Source: Bacteroidales bacterium
GTDB taxonomy: Bacteria; Bacteroidota; Bacteroidia; Bacteroidales; UBA932
Length of the DNA: 64,000 nucleotides
Assembly: GCA_017630155.1 (NCBI GenBank)
Contig: JAGBVU010000014.1
Span: 22,217-86,216 of the forward strand
Reading direction: 5' to 3'
Shown here: positions 44,156-53,572 of the stretch, in pieces
Layout of the letters: each line of letters starts with the position of its first letter
Numbering within the stretch: position 1 is the stretch's first letter
The notes under the pieces: generated by a model
What the model was told of the DNA's origin: nothing
The model's input: the letters and a program-made list of their open reading frames with translations, nothing else
Database searches by the model: none
Program-made: the position numbers and the translations under genes

Positions 44156-45491
44156 GTCTGCGCTGGATATAGATTGTGGGTTAAGGTATATGTACGAGAC
44201 TTTGGAGGTGATGTCACCATCAGGGAGGAAGATGCTTCTATCGGCCCCTATGATGACAGCCAAAGTGGAGACAGATGACTATTACGGCAGACTTAAGGAG
44301 GTACATAGTAAGGATTGTTCCAAAATCGCTGTGAAGCTGATGTGTCTCAAGGATATTGAGACCACGCTGAGCAGATTGGATGAGGGGGCGGTTCTGGATG
44401 ATATAGAGTTCTTTGAAGTCAAATACCTGGCAATTGTCTCGACAGAGGTGCGTGCATTGCTTGAGGAGATAGAGTTGGAGGCGGTTAAGCTCCCTGTACT
44501 TGAAGATGTGGTGAAGGTGCTCGACCCTGATGGTCTGAATATCCCCTCGTTCTATGTTTATGATTCTTATTCTCCAGAACTTAGGGAGATAAGGAGACAG
44601 ATGAGGGCATTGCAGGGCAATGGTGACGATATGACTGATGAGCAGAGGGGAGAACTTGCAGTTCTGTTGCAGCGCAATGCTGAGATTGAACTTAAGGTGA
44701 GAATGGAGTTGTCGCAGAGACTCAGAGGTAGAGCTGCAGATTTGAAATTGGCATTGTCCAACCTATCGTTCCTCGATATTCTGATTGCGAAAGCTCAGCA
44801 GATGAGAATGATGGGATTATGTTTCCCTAATATCAATGAGGGGGGAGATACAGCGTACTGCGGTATGTTCAATCCCGCTGTCAAGGAGGTGGTTGCGAAG
44901 CAGGGAAGGGAGTATATGCCGGTAGATATCTCTATCGAGAGGGAGCCGGTAACTATTATCGGAGCCAATATGGGTGGCAAGAGTGTTGTGCTCAAATCGC
45001 TTGCACTCAACCAATTGCTTGCTCAATTCGGATTTGGTGTTGCGGCGCGTGAGTGTCAGGTGAATTTGGTGGAGGAGGTGGCCCTGTGTATCGGGGATGA
45101 GCAGAGTATTGTAAGGGGTGTATCCTCATTTGCCGGGGAGATTCTTGCGATTGATGCTGTGATAAAGAAAATCAGAGGTGGAAAAGGGCTTCTAGCGTTG
45201 ATAGACGAACCGGCAAGGACAACAAACCCTGTAGAGGGGACTGCGCTGGTAGAGGGGCTTCTGGAGGTGATTGGAAAGGTAAAAGGTGGTTTTGTGTTGA
45301 CCACACATTACAATATAGGTAATGACAAAGTGAAGAGATATAGGGTGAAAGGGTTGAGAGATGGGGTGATGGACTATACCTTGGAGCAGACACAATGTGG
45401 GGATGTCCCGCAAGAGGCTATTGCGATAGCTCAGAGCCTTGGGATAGACCCAGAATGGATTGAATGCACAAAAAGAAATATAAATAACTAA
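44145..45491 (+). CDS. kamC: KamC, MutS-like ATPase of lysine fermentation clusters
   Basis: A 448-residue protein with only the C-terminal half of a MutS: core helices, then the ATPase with Walker A IIGANMGGKSVVLKSLA near residue 270, signature FAGEILAID, Walker B LLALIDEPARTTNP and HYNIG. The mismatch-recognition and connector domains are absent, so it is not a mismatch repair protein. It is found next to kamD/kamE in lysine fermenters, with unproven function (perhaps chaperone-like reactivation). Confidence 0.85.
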   Translation: MTFKSALDIDCGLRYMYETLEVMSPSGRKMLLSAPMMTAKVETDDYYGRLKEVHSKDCSKIAVKLMCLKDIETTLSRLDEGAVLDDIEFFEVKYLAIVSTEVRALLEEIELEAVKLPVLEDVVKVLDPDGLNIPSFYVYDSYSPELREIRRQMRALQGNGDDMTDEQRGELAVLLQRNAEIELKVRMELSQRLRGRAADLKLALSNLSFLDILIAKAQQMRMMGLCFPNINEGGDTAYCGMFNPAVKEVVAKQGREYMPVDISIEREPVTIIGANMGGKSVVLKSLALNQLLAQFGFGVAARECQVNLVEEVALCIGDEQSIVRGVSSFAGEILAIDAVIKKIRGGKGLLALIDEPARTTNPVEGTALVEGLLEVIGKVKGGFVLTTHYNIGNDKVKRYRVKGLRDGVMDYTLEQTQCGDVPQEAIAIAQSLGIDPEWIECTKRNINN

Positions 45492-45502
45492 CAAACAATT
45501 AT

Positions 45503-47056
45503 ATGCAGAGTAAATTAGGACTAGATTTTAAAAAGGTTGAACATGCAAAGTCCCTTGCAAAGGATATTGCAAATGAGGTTCAGGCTTTTGTTGAGTCTAA
45601 AACAACTGTCGCAGTAGAGCGTACATTGTGTAGACTTATGGGAATTGATGGCGTAGATGAAAATCAGGTGCCACTTCCAAACGTTATCGTAGATGATCTC
45701 AAATCTAAAGGTGTTCTTGGAGAGGGTGTATTGTTCTACATAGCAAATGCTATGGTAAATACCGGCTTGAATCCTCAGGAAGTTGCTGAGAAAGTGGCAG
45801 CTGGCACTTTGGATCTTACTAAGATCGAGGTGGCTCCTCAAGCAGAGATCGATAAAATCCTTCAGCCTGTGGTGGATGGCAGTATCGCCAAAATCAGAGC
45901 CAGAAGGGAGAGAAGAGAGAATTATCTCAATACCATCGGTGAAGGTCCAAAACCTTACCTATATGTAATTGTCGCTACCGGTAACATCTATGAGGATACA
46001 GTACAGGCAGAAGCTGCTGCTAGACAGGGTGCTGATATCATTGCTGTGATCAGAACTACCGGTCAGAGCTTGCTTGACTATGTACCTTACGGTGTGACTA
46101 CTGAAGGTTTCGGTGGTACTTATGCTACCCAGGCCAACTTCAAGATCATGCGTGAGGCTATGGATAAAGTGGGCGAGGAGCTTGGCAGATACATCCGCGT
46201 ATGTAACTACTGCTCAGGTCTATGTATGCCTGAGATCGCTATCATGGGTGCATTCGAGGGTCTTGACGTGATGCTTAACGACGCCCTTTATGGTATCTTG
46301 TTCCGTGATATCAACATGCAGAGAACCCTTATCGACCAGTATATGTCGAGAATTATCAACGGTTTCGCAGGTGTTATCATCAACACTGGTGAGGATAACT
46401 ATCTAACTACCGCTGATGCTGTAGAGGCTGCCCACACTGTATTGGCTTCAGACCTTATCAACGAGCAGCTTGCTCTTCTTGCAGGTCTTCCAGAGGAGCA
46501 GATGGGTCTTGGTCACGCATTTGAGATGGATCCTATGCTTGAGAACGGTTTCCTTTATGAGTTGGCTCAGGCACAGATGGCACGTGAGATCTTCCCTAAA
46601 GCACCTCTCAAATACATGCCTCCTACAAAATTCATGACAGGTAACATCTTCAGAGGTCACCTTCAGGACTGTCTTTTCAACATGATCGGTATCTGGACAA
46701 ACCAGGGTCTTCAGCTTCTTGGTATGCCTACTGAGGCTATCCACACTCCATTTATGTCTGACCGTTTCTTGTCTATCGAGAATGCAAAATATATCTTCAA
46801 CAATATGAAGAGCATCGGTGAAGAGATGGAGTTCAAAGAGGGTGGTATCATCAGAAAGAGAGCTCAGGAGGTTCTTGACAATGCAATCGCACTTCTTGAG
46901 CAGATGACCTCAATCGGTCTTTTCAACGCTCTTGAAAAAGGTATCTTCGGTGATGTGAAGAGAAGCAGAGTTGGCGGTAAAGGTCTTGACGGCGTAGTGG
47001 AGAAAGGTGCCAACTATATGAATCCATTTATTAACTTAATGAAAGGGAGAAAATAA
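45503..47056 (+). CDS. kamD: Lysine 5,6-aminomutase, alpha subunit
   Basis: A 517-residue large subunit of the adenosylcobalamin- and PLP-dependent mutase that turns L-beta-lysine into 3,5-diaminohexanoate. It shows the TIM-barrel pattern with VRTTGQSLLDYVPYG-like elements (here VIRTTGQSLLDYVPYG), FGGTYATQANFKIMREA and NYCSGLCMPEIAIMG. Length matches the family. kamE follows after 2 bases. Confidence 0.96.
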   Translation: MQSKLGLDFKKVEHAKSLAKDIANEVQAFVESKTTVAVERTLCRLMGIDGVDENQVPLPNVIVDDLKSKGVLGEGVLFYIANAMVNTGLNPQEVAEKVAAGTLDLTKIEVAPQAEIDKILQPVVDGSIAKIRARRERRENYLNTIGEGPKPYLYVIVATGNIYEDTVQAEAAARQGADIIAVIRTTGQSLLDYVPYGVTTEGFGGTYATQANFKIMREAMDKVGEELGRYIRVCNYCSGLCMPEIAIMGAFEGLDVMLNDALYGILFRDINMQRTLIDQYMSRIINGFAGVIINTGEDNYLTTADAVEAAHTVLASDLINEQLALLAGLPEEQMGLGHAFEMDPMLENGFLYELAQAQMAREIFPKAPLKYMPPTKFMTGNIFRGHLQDCLFNMIGIWTNQGLQLLGMPTEAIHTPFMSDRFLSIENAKYIFNNMKSIGEEMEFKEGGIIRKRAQEVLDNAIALLEQMTSIGLFNALEKGIFGDVKRSRVGGKGLDGVVEKGANYMNPFINLMKGRK

Positions 47057-47058
47057 CC

Positions 47059-47847
47059 ATGGCAGGTGGACTATATTCAATGTCTGCAAAAGATTTTGAC
47101 CAGACACTAGATCTAACTAAAGTTAAGCCTTACGGCGATACAATGAACGACGGTAAAGTTCAGGTGAGCTTTACACTACCTGTTCCAAAAGGGGCAGAGG
47201 CAGAGGAAGCAGCTAAAATGCTTATGAAGAAAATGGGCTTTGAGAACCCTCTTGTAGCTTTTTCACAGGAGCTTACCCCTGGCTTTACATTCTTCAACTG
47301 CTATGGTAACCTTACCCACACTGTAGATTATTCAAACATCTATGTGCCTAAGGTAGAGAGCAACACTATGGATATGCACGAGTGCGATGACTACATCAAG
47401 GAGAATATCGGTAGAAAACTTGTACTTGTAGGTGCAAGTACAGGTACTGATGCCCACACTGTAGGTATCGACGCTATCATGAACATGAAGGGTTATGCTG
47501 GTCACTATGGTCTTGAAAGATATGACATGGTAGAGGCTTACAACCTTGGTAGCCAGGTTCCAAACGAGGAGTTCTTGGCAAAAGCTATCGAACTTAAAGC
47601 TGATGCAATCCTTGTTTCTCAGACTGTAACTCAGAAAGATGTTCACATCCAGAACCTTACAGAGCTTATCGAGCTTATGGAGGCAGAGGGTCTTCGTGAC
47701 AAGATGATCGTAGTTTGCGGTGGTCCTCGTATCTCTCACGAGCTTGCAAAAGAGCTTGGTTATGATGCAGGTTTCGGTGCAAACACCTATGCAGATGATG
47801 TAGCTTCTTTCGTGGCTCAGGAGTATGTTAAAAGAAATGCAAAATAA
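47059..47847 (+). CDS. kamE: Lysine 5,6-aminomutase, beta subunit
   Basis: A 262-residue small subunit with the cobalamin-binding signature DAHTVG (D131-H133-G136), whose His coordinates cobalt in base-off mode. The PLP lysine is K144 in NMKGYAGHYGLERY, the same number as in the clostridial enzyme. A Rossmann-type B12 domain continues to the end (VVCGGPRISHELA, GFGANTYADDVA). Confidence 0.96.
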   Translation: MAGGLYSMSAKDFDQTLDLTKVKPYGDTMNDGKVQVSFTLPVPKGAEAEEAAKMLMKKMGFENPLVAFSQELTPGFTFFNCYGNLTHTVDYSNIYVPKVESNTMDMHECDDYIKENIGRKLVLVGASTGTDAHTVGIDAIMNMKGYAGHYGLERYDMVEAYNLGSQVPNEEFLAKAIELKADAILVSQTVTQKDVHIQNLTELIELMEAEGLRDKMIVVCGGPRISHELAKELGYDAGFGANTYADDVASFVAQEYVKRNAK

Positions 47848-47858
47848 ATAATATCGCT

Positions 47859-48518
47859 ATGGATAAAAATCAAATTAGAGAAGTCATTGCAAGAAGAGCA
47901 GCTCTCGAACTTAAAGATGGTGATGTTGTGAATCTTGGTATTGGACTTCCAACCATGATTCCAGACTTCCTTCCAGAAGGTGTATCTGTGATTCTTCAGT
48001 CAGAAAACGGTCTTGTAGGTATGGGTCCTACACCAAAAGAGGGTGAAGAGGATGTAAACTTCGTTAACTCAGGTGGTGGCTATATCACAGCTATCCCTGG
48101 TGCGTGGTCTATGAGCTCATGCGACTCTTTTGCACTCATCAGAGGTGGTCACGTGGATGTGACTTTCCTTGGTGCTCTTGAGGTGGATGAGAACGGTGAC
48201 TTGGCAAACTGGATTATCCCTGGTAAAAAAGCCCCTGGTATGGGTGGTGCTATGGACCTTTTGGTAGGTGCAAGAAAAGTTATCCTTACTATGGAGCACA
48301 CAGCTAAAGGAAACCATAAAATCCTTAAGAAATGTAACCTCCCTCTAACTGCTGCTGGTCAGGTTAACATGATCATCACTGAGATGGGTGTTATGGATAT
48401 TACCCCAGAGGGTATTGTTCTTAAAGAGATCCATCCTGAGTTTACTGTTGAGCAGGTTCAGGAGGCTACAGGTGCCACACTTATCATTTCACCTGAGCTT
48501 AAGCCAATGAAACAATAA
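47859..48518 (+). CDS. atoA: Acetoacetate:butyrate CoA-transferase, beta subunit
   Basis: A 219-residue family I CoA-transferase beta subunit. The catalytic glutamate is in SENGLVGMGP near residue 50, with VNLGIGLPTMIPDFLPEG before it and GGAMDLLVGARKVI after. It pairs with the atoD product encoded at the beginning of the locus. Confidence 0.95.
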   Translation: MDKNQIREVIARRAALELKDGDVVNLGIGLPTMIPDFLPEGVSVILQSENGLVGMGPTPKEGEEDVNFVNSGGGYITAIPGAWSMSSCDSFALIRGGHVDVTFLGALEVDENGDLANWIIPGKKAPGMGGAMDLLVGARKVILTMEHTAKGNHKILKKCNLPLTAAGQVNMIITEMGVMDITPEGIVLKEIHPEFTVEQVQEATGATLIISPELKPMKQ

Positions 48519-48526
48519 TTGGGACT

Positions 48527-49306
48527 ATGGAGTATCAATTTTTGAAATATGATAATAGCAGAGAGGGGATTGGTGTACTCACCATCTCTTCTCCTGCTAC
48601 ACTTAATGCACTTAACTCTACCATTCTGAATGAGTTGAACTCTTTTGTGGATGAACTTGATATTCAGAATACAAGAGTTCTTGTGATCACTGGTGAGGGC
48701 AAAGCTTTTGTAGCCGGTGCTGATATCTCGCAGATGAGCGGACTCTATCCTGAAGAGGGATACAAGTTCGGTAAGTTCGGTGCTATGGTATTCAAAAAGA
48801 TCGAAGATCTTGAAATCCCTGTAATAGCTGCTATCAACGGTTTTGCACTTGGTGGTGGTTGCGAGCTTGCTATGGCATGTGACATCCGCATTGCGTCAGC
48901 AAAAGCCAAATTTGGCCAGCCTGAGGTTAATCTTGGTATTATCCCTGGATTCTCAGGTACTTACCGCCTTGCTAAACTTGTGGGTCAGGGTATTGCCAAA
49001 GAGCTTATCTATACCGGTGGAATGATCGGTGCAGATGAGGCCCTACGCATTGGCCTTGTGAACAAAGTAGTGGAGCCTGAGGCACTTATGGATACTGTTC
49101 TTGCAATGGCAGGAAGCATCCTTACCAGCGCACCTATTGCTGTTGCCTTGGCCAAGAAATGCATCAACGAGAACTATGACCTTAATGCAGAAGAGGCTAT
49201 TGAACTTGAGAACAAATATTTCTCAAAATGCTTTGCCACTGCTGATCAGAAAGAGGGTATGGCTGCATTCCTTGAAAAACGCCCTGCAACATTTAAAAAC
49301 GAATAA
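48527..49306 (+). CDS. Enoyl-CoA hydratase/crotonase
   Basis: A 259-residue crotonase-superfamily protein. The oxyanion-hole motifs are FVAGADISQM and INGFALGGGCELAMACDIR, with the two catalytic glutamates in GGGCELA and QPEVNLGIIPGFSGT. In this locus it should interconvert 3-hydroxybutyryl-CoA and crotonyl-CoA. Confidence 0.94.
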   Translation: MEYQFLKYDNSREGIGVLTISSPATLNALNSTILNELNSFVDELDIQNTRVLVITGEGKAFVAGADISQMSGLYPEEGYKFGKFGAMVFKKIEDLEIPVIAAINGFALGGGCELAMACDIRIASAKAKFGQPEVNLGIIPGFSGTYRLAKLVGQGIAKELIYTGGMIGADEALRIGLVNKVVEPEALMDTVLAMAGSILTSAPIAVALAKKCINENYDLNAEEAIELENKYFSKCFATADQKEGMAAFLEKRPATFKNE

Positions 49307-49333
49307 ACAACTAATTAATATATACCTAACAAT

Positions 49334-50173
49334 ATGAAAATTTGCGTTATTGGAACCGGTACAATGGGTTCCGGAATCGTTCAGGCTTTCGCTCAGGCAG
49401 GTGTATCGGTAGTGATGAAAAGTAGAAGTGAGGCAAGTGCTCAAAAAGCTATTGCCAAAATCTCAAAATCACTTGCCAAACTTGTAGAGAAAGGTAAAGT
49501 TACTCAGGAGTATATGGATGCGACTCTTGCAAACATCACACCTGCAACTGACTACTCTTGCTGCGCTGACGTGGATCTTGTTATCGAGGCTGCTGTAGAG
49601 ACTATGGAGCTTAAGAGAGAGCTTTTCAAAATGCTTGATGAGATCTGCAAACCTGAAGCAGTTCTTGCATCTAACACTTCATCTCTTTCAATCACTGAGA
49701 TTGCAGCTGCAACCAACAGACCTGACAAGGTGATCGGTATGCACTTCTTCAACCCAGCACCAGTGATGAAGCTTGTTGAGCTTATCAAAGGTCAGAAAAC
49801 CTCTGATGAAGTTTGCACTATGATCTCTGATTTGTCAAAATCAATCGGTAAAGTGCCTGTAATGGTTAACGAAGCCCCTGGTTTTGTAGTAAACAGAATT
49901 CTTATCCCACTTGTAAACGAAGGTATCGGTATCTTGGCTGATGGCGTAGCTACCCGCGACGAGATCGACGAGGCTATGAAACTTGGCGCAAACCACCCTA
50001 TGGGACCTTTGGCATTGGGCGATTTGATCGGTTTGGATGTATGTCTTGCTATTATGGAGGTATTGCACCTTGAATTCGGTGAGGACAAATACAGACCACA
50101 CCCTCTACTTAAGAAAATGGTTAGAGCTAACCTGCTTGGTAGAAAAACAGGAGAAGGATTTTATAAATACTAA
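49334..50173 (+). CDS. hbd: 3-hydroxybutyryl-CoA dehydrogenase
   Basis: A 279-residue NAD(P)-dependent enzyme. The Rossmann motif [17 protein letters not shown] begins at residue 7. The catalytic His region is [16 protein letters not shown], then [16 protein letters not shown] and [18 protein letters not shown]. It reduces acetoacetyl-CoA, letting carbon from the CoA-transferase step re-enter the butyrate branch. Confidence 0.95.
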   Translation: MKICVIGTGTMGSGIVQAFAQAGVSVVMKSRSEASAQKAIAKISKSLAKLVEKGKVTQEYMDATLANITPATDYSCCADVDLVIEAAVETMELKRELFKMLDEICKPEAVLASNTSSLSITEIAAATNRPDKVIGMHFFNPAPVMKLVELIKGQKTSDEVCTMISDLSKSIGKVPVMVNEAPGFVVNRILIPLVNEGIGILADGVATRDEIDEAMKLGANHPMGPLALGDLIGLDVCLAIMEVLHLEFGEDKYRPHPLLKKMVRANLLGRKTGEGFYKY

Positions 50174-50193
50174 TAGTATAATACCAATACAAC

Positions 50194-51333
50194 ATGAATT
50201 TTAATCTTACTAAAACTCAAGAACTGTTCAGGCAAATGATTCGTGAGTTTGCTGAGAAAGAGGTAAAACCCCTTGCAGCTGAAATCGACGAACTAGAAAA
50301 ATTCCCTGCAGAGACAGTTGAGAAAATGGCCAAACTTGGCATTTTCGGTATCCCTGTTCCAACTCAATATGGTGGAGCTGGTGGAGACAACCTAATGTAC
50401 TCAATCGCTGTTGAAGAGCTTTCAAGAGCTTGTGCTACTACCGGTGTAGTAGTATCTGCCCACACTTCTCTTTGTATGGCACCTATTATGGAGCACGGTA
50501 CAGAGGAGCAGAAAATGAAATACCTTCCTAAACTTGCTTCAGGTGAGTGGATCGGTGCATTCGGTCTTACTGAGCCTAACGCAGGTACTGACGCTGCTGG
50601 TCAGCAGACTACAGCTGTTCTTGACGGTGACGAGTGGGTTCTTAACGGTAACAAAATTTTCATCACCAACGCTGGTCCTGCTCACGTTTACATCGTGATC
50701 GCTATGACTGACAAATCTTTGAAAACCAAAGGTATCTCTGCTTTCATCGTAGAGAAAGGTACTCCTGGTTTCGAAGTTGGTAAGAAAGAGTTGAAGATGG
50801 GTATCCGTGGTTCTGCTACTGCTGAGCTTATTTTCAACAACTGCCGTATCCCTAAAGACAACCTTCTTGGTAAAATCGGTGGCGGTTTCCCTATCGCTAT
50901 GAAAACTCTTGACGGTGGTCGTATCGGTATCGCTTCTCAGGCTCTTGGTATCGCTCAAGGTGCTTTGGATGAGACTGTTAAATATACTAAAGAGAGAAAA
51001 CAATTCGGTAAAGCTATCGGCCAGTTCCAGAATACTCAGTTCCAGATGGCTGACCTTAAGACCAGAGTTGAAGCTGCCCGTCTTCTTGTTCGCTCTGCTG
51101 CATTCAAGAAAGATAGCGGTGTTCCTTATTCAGCTGATGCTGCAATGGCTAAATTGTTCGCTGCTGAAACTGCAATGGAGGTAACTACTAAAGCAGTTCA
51201 ATTCCACGGTGGTTATGGTTATACACGCGAGTATCCTGTTGAGAGAATGATGCGTGATGCTAAGATTACTGAAATTTACGAAGGTACATCAGAAGTTCAA
51301 AGAATGGTGATTGCCGCTAACTTGTATAAATAG
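50194..51333 (+). CDS. bcd: Butyryl-CoA dehydrogenase
   Basis: A 379-residue FAD acyl-CoA dehydrogenase. Conserved parts are FGLTEPNAGTDAAGQQT, RKQFGKAIGQFQNTQFQMAD and the base Glu in YEGTSEVQRMVIA near the end. It reduces crotonyl-CoA to butyryl-CoA. With EtfB and EtfA directly downstream, it probably forms a Bcd-EtfAB complex, which in many anaerobes bifurcates electrons to ferredoxin. Confidence 0.95.
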   Translation: MNFNLTKTQELFRQMIREFAEKEVKPLAAEIDELEKFPAETVEKMAKLGIFGIPVPTQYGGAGGDNLMYSIAVEELSRACATTGVVVSAHTSLCMAPIMEHGTEEQKMKYLPKLASGEWIGAFGLTEPNAGTDAAGQQTTAVLDGDEWVLNGNKIFITNAGPAHVYIVIAMTDKSLKTKGISAFIVEKGTPGFEVGKKELKMGIRGSATAELIFNNCRIPKDNLLGKIGGGFPIAMKTLDGGRIGIASQALGIAQGALDETVKYTKERKQFGKAIGQFQNTQFQMADLKTRVEAARLLVRSAAFKKDSGVPYSADAAMAKLFAAETAMEVTTKAVQFHGGYGYTREYPVERMMRDAKITEIYEGTSEVQRMVIAANLYK

Positions 51334-51345
51334 GAGATAAATAAT

Positions 51346-52125
51346 ATGAAAATAGTAGTTTGTATTAAACAGGTACCTGATACTACAGTTATCAAAATTA
51401 ACCCTGTAACTGGTACCCTTATCCGTGACGGTGTTCCTAGCATCATGAACCCTGATGATAAAGGTGGTTTGGAGGCAGCTCTTCAACTAAAAGACAAATA
51501 TGGTGCACACGTAACAGTTATCACAATGGGTCCTCCTCAGGCAGACCTTATCCTAAGAGAGGCTTATGCAATGGGTGCTGACAAAGCTATCCTTCTAACT
51601 GGTAGAGAGTTTGGTGGTGCAGATACACTTGCTACATCACACACTATCGCTGCTGCTCTTAAAAACCTTGAGTATGACTTGATCATCGCAGGTCGTCAGG
51701 CTATCGACGGTGACACTGCTCAGGTAGGTCCTCAGATCGCTGAGCACCTTGGTCTTCCTCAGATCTCTTATGTTGCAGGTCTTGAAGTAAAAGATGGCAA
51801 ATACATCGTTAAGAAAGAGACAGAAGAGGGTTACCAAATGCTAGAAGTAGCTGGTCCAGCTCTTTTGACAGTATTGGCAAGCGGTTTCAAATCAAGATAC
51901 ATGTCTGTAGGCGGAATCGTAGAAGCTTACAAGAAAGACGTAGAAGTATGGGGTGTTGAGAAAGTTGACCTCCCTGTAGAAATGCTAGGTCTTAAAGGTT
52001 CAGGTACAAAAGTTTACAAATCATTCACTAAAGGTGTAAAAGCTGCTGGTGAAGTTTATGAAGTAGACGCTGAACAAGCTGTAGACTTGATCGTAAGCAA
52101 ACTTAAAGAGAAATTTATTATCTAA
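51346..52125 (+). CDS. etfB: Electron transfer flavoprotein, beta subunit
   Basis: A 259-residue EtfB. It starts KIVVCIKQVPDTTVIKI and has GRQAIDGDTAQVGPQIAEHL and GLPQISYVAGLEV. It carries the second flavin or AMP site of the heterodimer. It is 12 bases after bcd. Whether it is of the bifurcating type needs structural modelling of the NADH site. Confidence 0.95.
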   Translation: MKIVVCIKQVPDTTVIKINPVTGTLIRDGVPSIMNPDDKGGLEAALQLKDKYGAHVTVITMGPPQADLILREAYAMGADKAILLTGREFGGADTLATSHTIAAALKNLEYDLIIAGRQAIDGDTAQVGPQIAEHLGLPQISYVAGLEVKDGKYIVKKETEEGYQMLEVAGPALLTVLASGFKSRYMSVGGIVEAYKKDVEVWGVEKVDLPVEMLGLKGSGTKVYKSFTKGVKAAGEVYEVDAEQAVDLIVSKLKEKFII

Positions 52126-52145
52126 TCGCCAAAACTAAGAAAGAA

Positions 52146-53159
52146 ATGAATAAGAATGTATATGTTTTTGCAGAGCAAAGAGAGGGCGTAATCCAGCCTG
52201 TTGCTCTAGAGCTTTTGGGCAAAGCAAGAGATTTGGCTGATGTTCTTGGCGAAAAGGTAGTAGCTATTCTTGCTGGTTATCAAATCGCTGATAAAGCCAA
52301 TGAGCTTATCGCTTATGGTGCTGACGACGTAATCGTTGTTGATGCTCCAGAACTTAAAGATTATATCACTGAGCAATATACCCAAGCTGTTTACACCGTT
52401 ATCAACGAGATGAATCCTAACGTTGTATTGTTCGGTGCAACAACTATCGGTAGAGACTTGGCTCCAAGACTTTCAGCAAGATTGGAGAAAGGTCTTACAG
52501 CTGACTGTACAAAACTTGAGATCTCTGATGGTTCAGATCCTAAGCTTCCAGCAAACAAGCTTATGATGACCCGTCCTGCTTTCGGTGGTAACCTTATGGC
52601 TACTATCGTTGCTGCTAAAGAGGGTGTTCAGATGGCTACCGTACGTCCAGGTGTAATGCAGAAAAAAGATAAAGATGAGACAAGAACCGGTAACGTTATC
52701 TCTTACAATGTTACTTTCGATTCATCTAAATTTGCTGTTAAACTTCTTGAGACTGTTAAAGCTGACAAAGGTCTTGTGGACATCACTGAGGCTAAGATCC
52801 TTGTATCTGGTGGTAGAGGTGTTGGCTGCAAAGAAGGTTTTGACAAACTTACTGCACTTGCACAAGTACTTGATGCTGAAGTTTCTTCATCAAGAGCAAT
52901 GGTTGATGCAGGTATTATGCCTCACGACCGTCAGGTAGGTCAGACCGGTAAGACTGTACGTCCTAACCTATACTTCGCTATGGGTATCTCTGGTGCTATC
53001 CAGCACTTGGCAGGTATGGAAGAGTCAGATCTTATCATCGCTGTTAACAAAGACAAATTTGCTCCTATCTTCAATGTAGCTGATATGGGTATCGTAGGTG
53101 ACGTTAATAAGATCGTTCCTATGCTTACTGACCGTCTACAGAAAGAGCTTAAAAAATAA
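52146..53159 (+). CDS. etfA: Electron transfer flavoprotein, alpha subunit
   Basis: A 337-residue EtfA with the C-terminal FAD domain: SSSRAMVDAGIMPHDRQVGQ, then GKTVRPNLYFAMGISGAIQH and ADMGIVGDVNKIVPML. It is the last gene of the lysine locus; a terminator follows 28 bases later. Confidence 0.95.
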   Translation: MNKNVYVFAEQREGVIQPVALELLGKARDLADVLGEKVVAILAGYQIADKANELIAYGADDVIVVDAPELKDYITEQYTQAVYTVINEMNPNVVLFGATTIGRDLAPRLSARLEKGLTADCTKLEISDGSDPKLPANKLMMTRPAFGGNLMATIVAAKEGVQMATVRPGVMQKKDKDETRTGNVISYNVTFDSSKFAVKLLETVKADKGLVDITEAKILVSGGRGVGCKEGFDKLTALAQVLDAEVSSSRAMVDAGIMPHDRQVGQTGKTVRPNLYFAMGISGAIQHLAGMEESDLIIAVNKDKFAPIFNVADMGIVGDVNKIVPMLTDRLQKELKK

Positions 53160-53187
53160 ATTATAGATAGTAATTTATTTATAGAAT

Positions 53188-53216
53188 AGGGGTGGCTTTC
53201 GGGTCACCCCTTGTTT
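53188..53216 (+). terminator. Terminator of the lysine fermentation locus
   Basis: AGGGGTG (53188-53194) pairs with CACCCCT (53205-53211), with a 10-nt loop and then TGTTTT. Confidence 0.85.
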
Positions 53217-53301
53217 TAAGTATTTGTTACGATATAGCATAGTCACTCATGTCAAGGTACTATATGCTACTTGCAGCACTAGCGTCGCCTTGCCTGAGTG
53301 T

Positions 53302-53489
53302 GGCTACGGAGGATAGGTTCTTCAGGCGTTCGCTCCGCTCACTCCCACCAAAAGGGTAATAAGTCGTCATCAGACGACCCGCGGAGGCCGTGTATTTGCG
53401 CAGCAAATACGGCAAGGCCGGGAGCGCTGGTCCGGCAAGAGCCGGTATCAAAAGGTGCTTAGGCCATCAGAACCTACTCCTCCGCAGCC
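53302..53489. ncRNA. Multi-hairpin element, candidate structured RNA
   Basis: An outer stem joins GGCTACGGAGGATAGGTTCT (53302-53321) with 53469-53489: 4, 7 and 8 bp blocks separated by one mismatch and one bulge. Inside are GTCGTC-ATCA-GACGAC (53363-53378), GTATTTGC-GCA-GCAAATAC (53392-53410) and CCGGC-AAGA-GCCGG (53432-53445). ACTATATGCT occurs on both sides (53259 and 53490 regions). It has no coding signal and lies between the etfA terminator and the flavodoxin gene. It may be a stable RNA, a long leader of the next gene, or a small mobile element. No known RNA family was recognised. Confidence 0.5.
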
Positions 53490-53572
53490 TACTATATGCT
53501 GACATAAAGCGACTACACTCCACATACAGTCTGCTGTATCGCAACAATAACAATAAAAAAGAAAGAACAGAT

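Noticed and set aside
44145..45491. DNA mismatch repair MutS
   Set aside because: Mismatch-recognition and connector domains are missing and the gene is embedded in the lysine locus, so it is called KamC.
53390..53572. In-frame N-terminal extension of the flavodoxin-ferredoxin gene
   Set aside because: It is basic, low-complexity (ends with runs of Asn and Lys) and would be translated from the hairpin element; the ATG at 53573 begins exactly at the flavodoxin fold.
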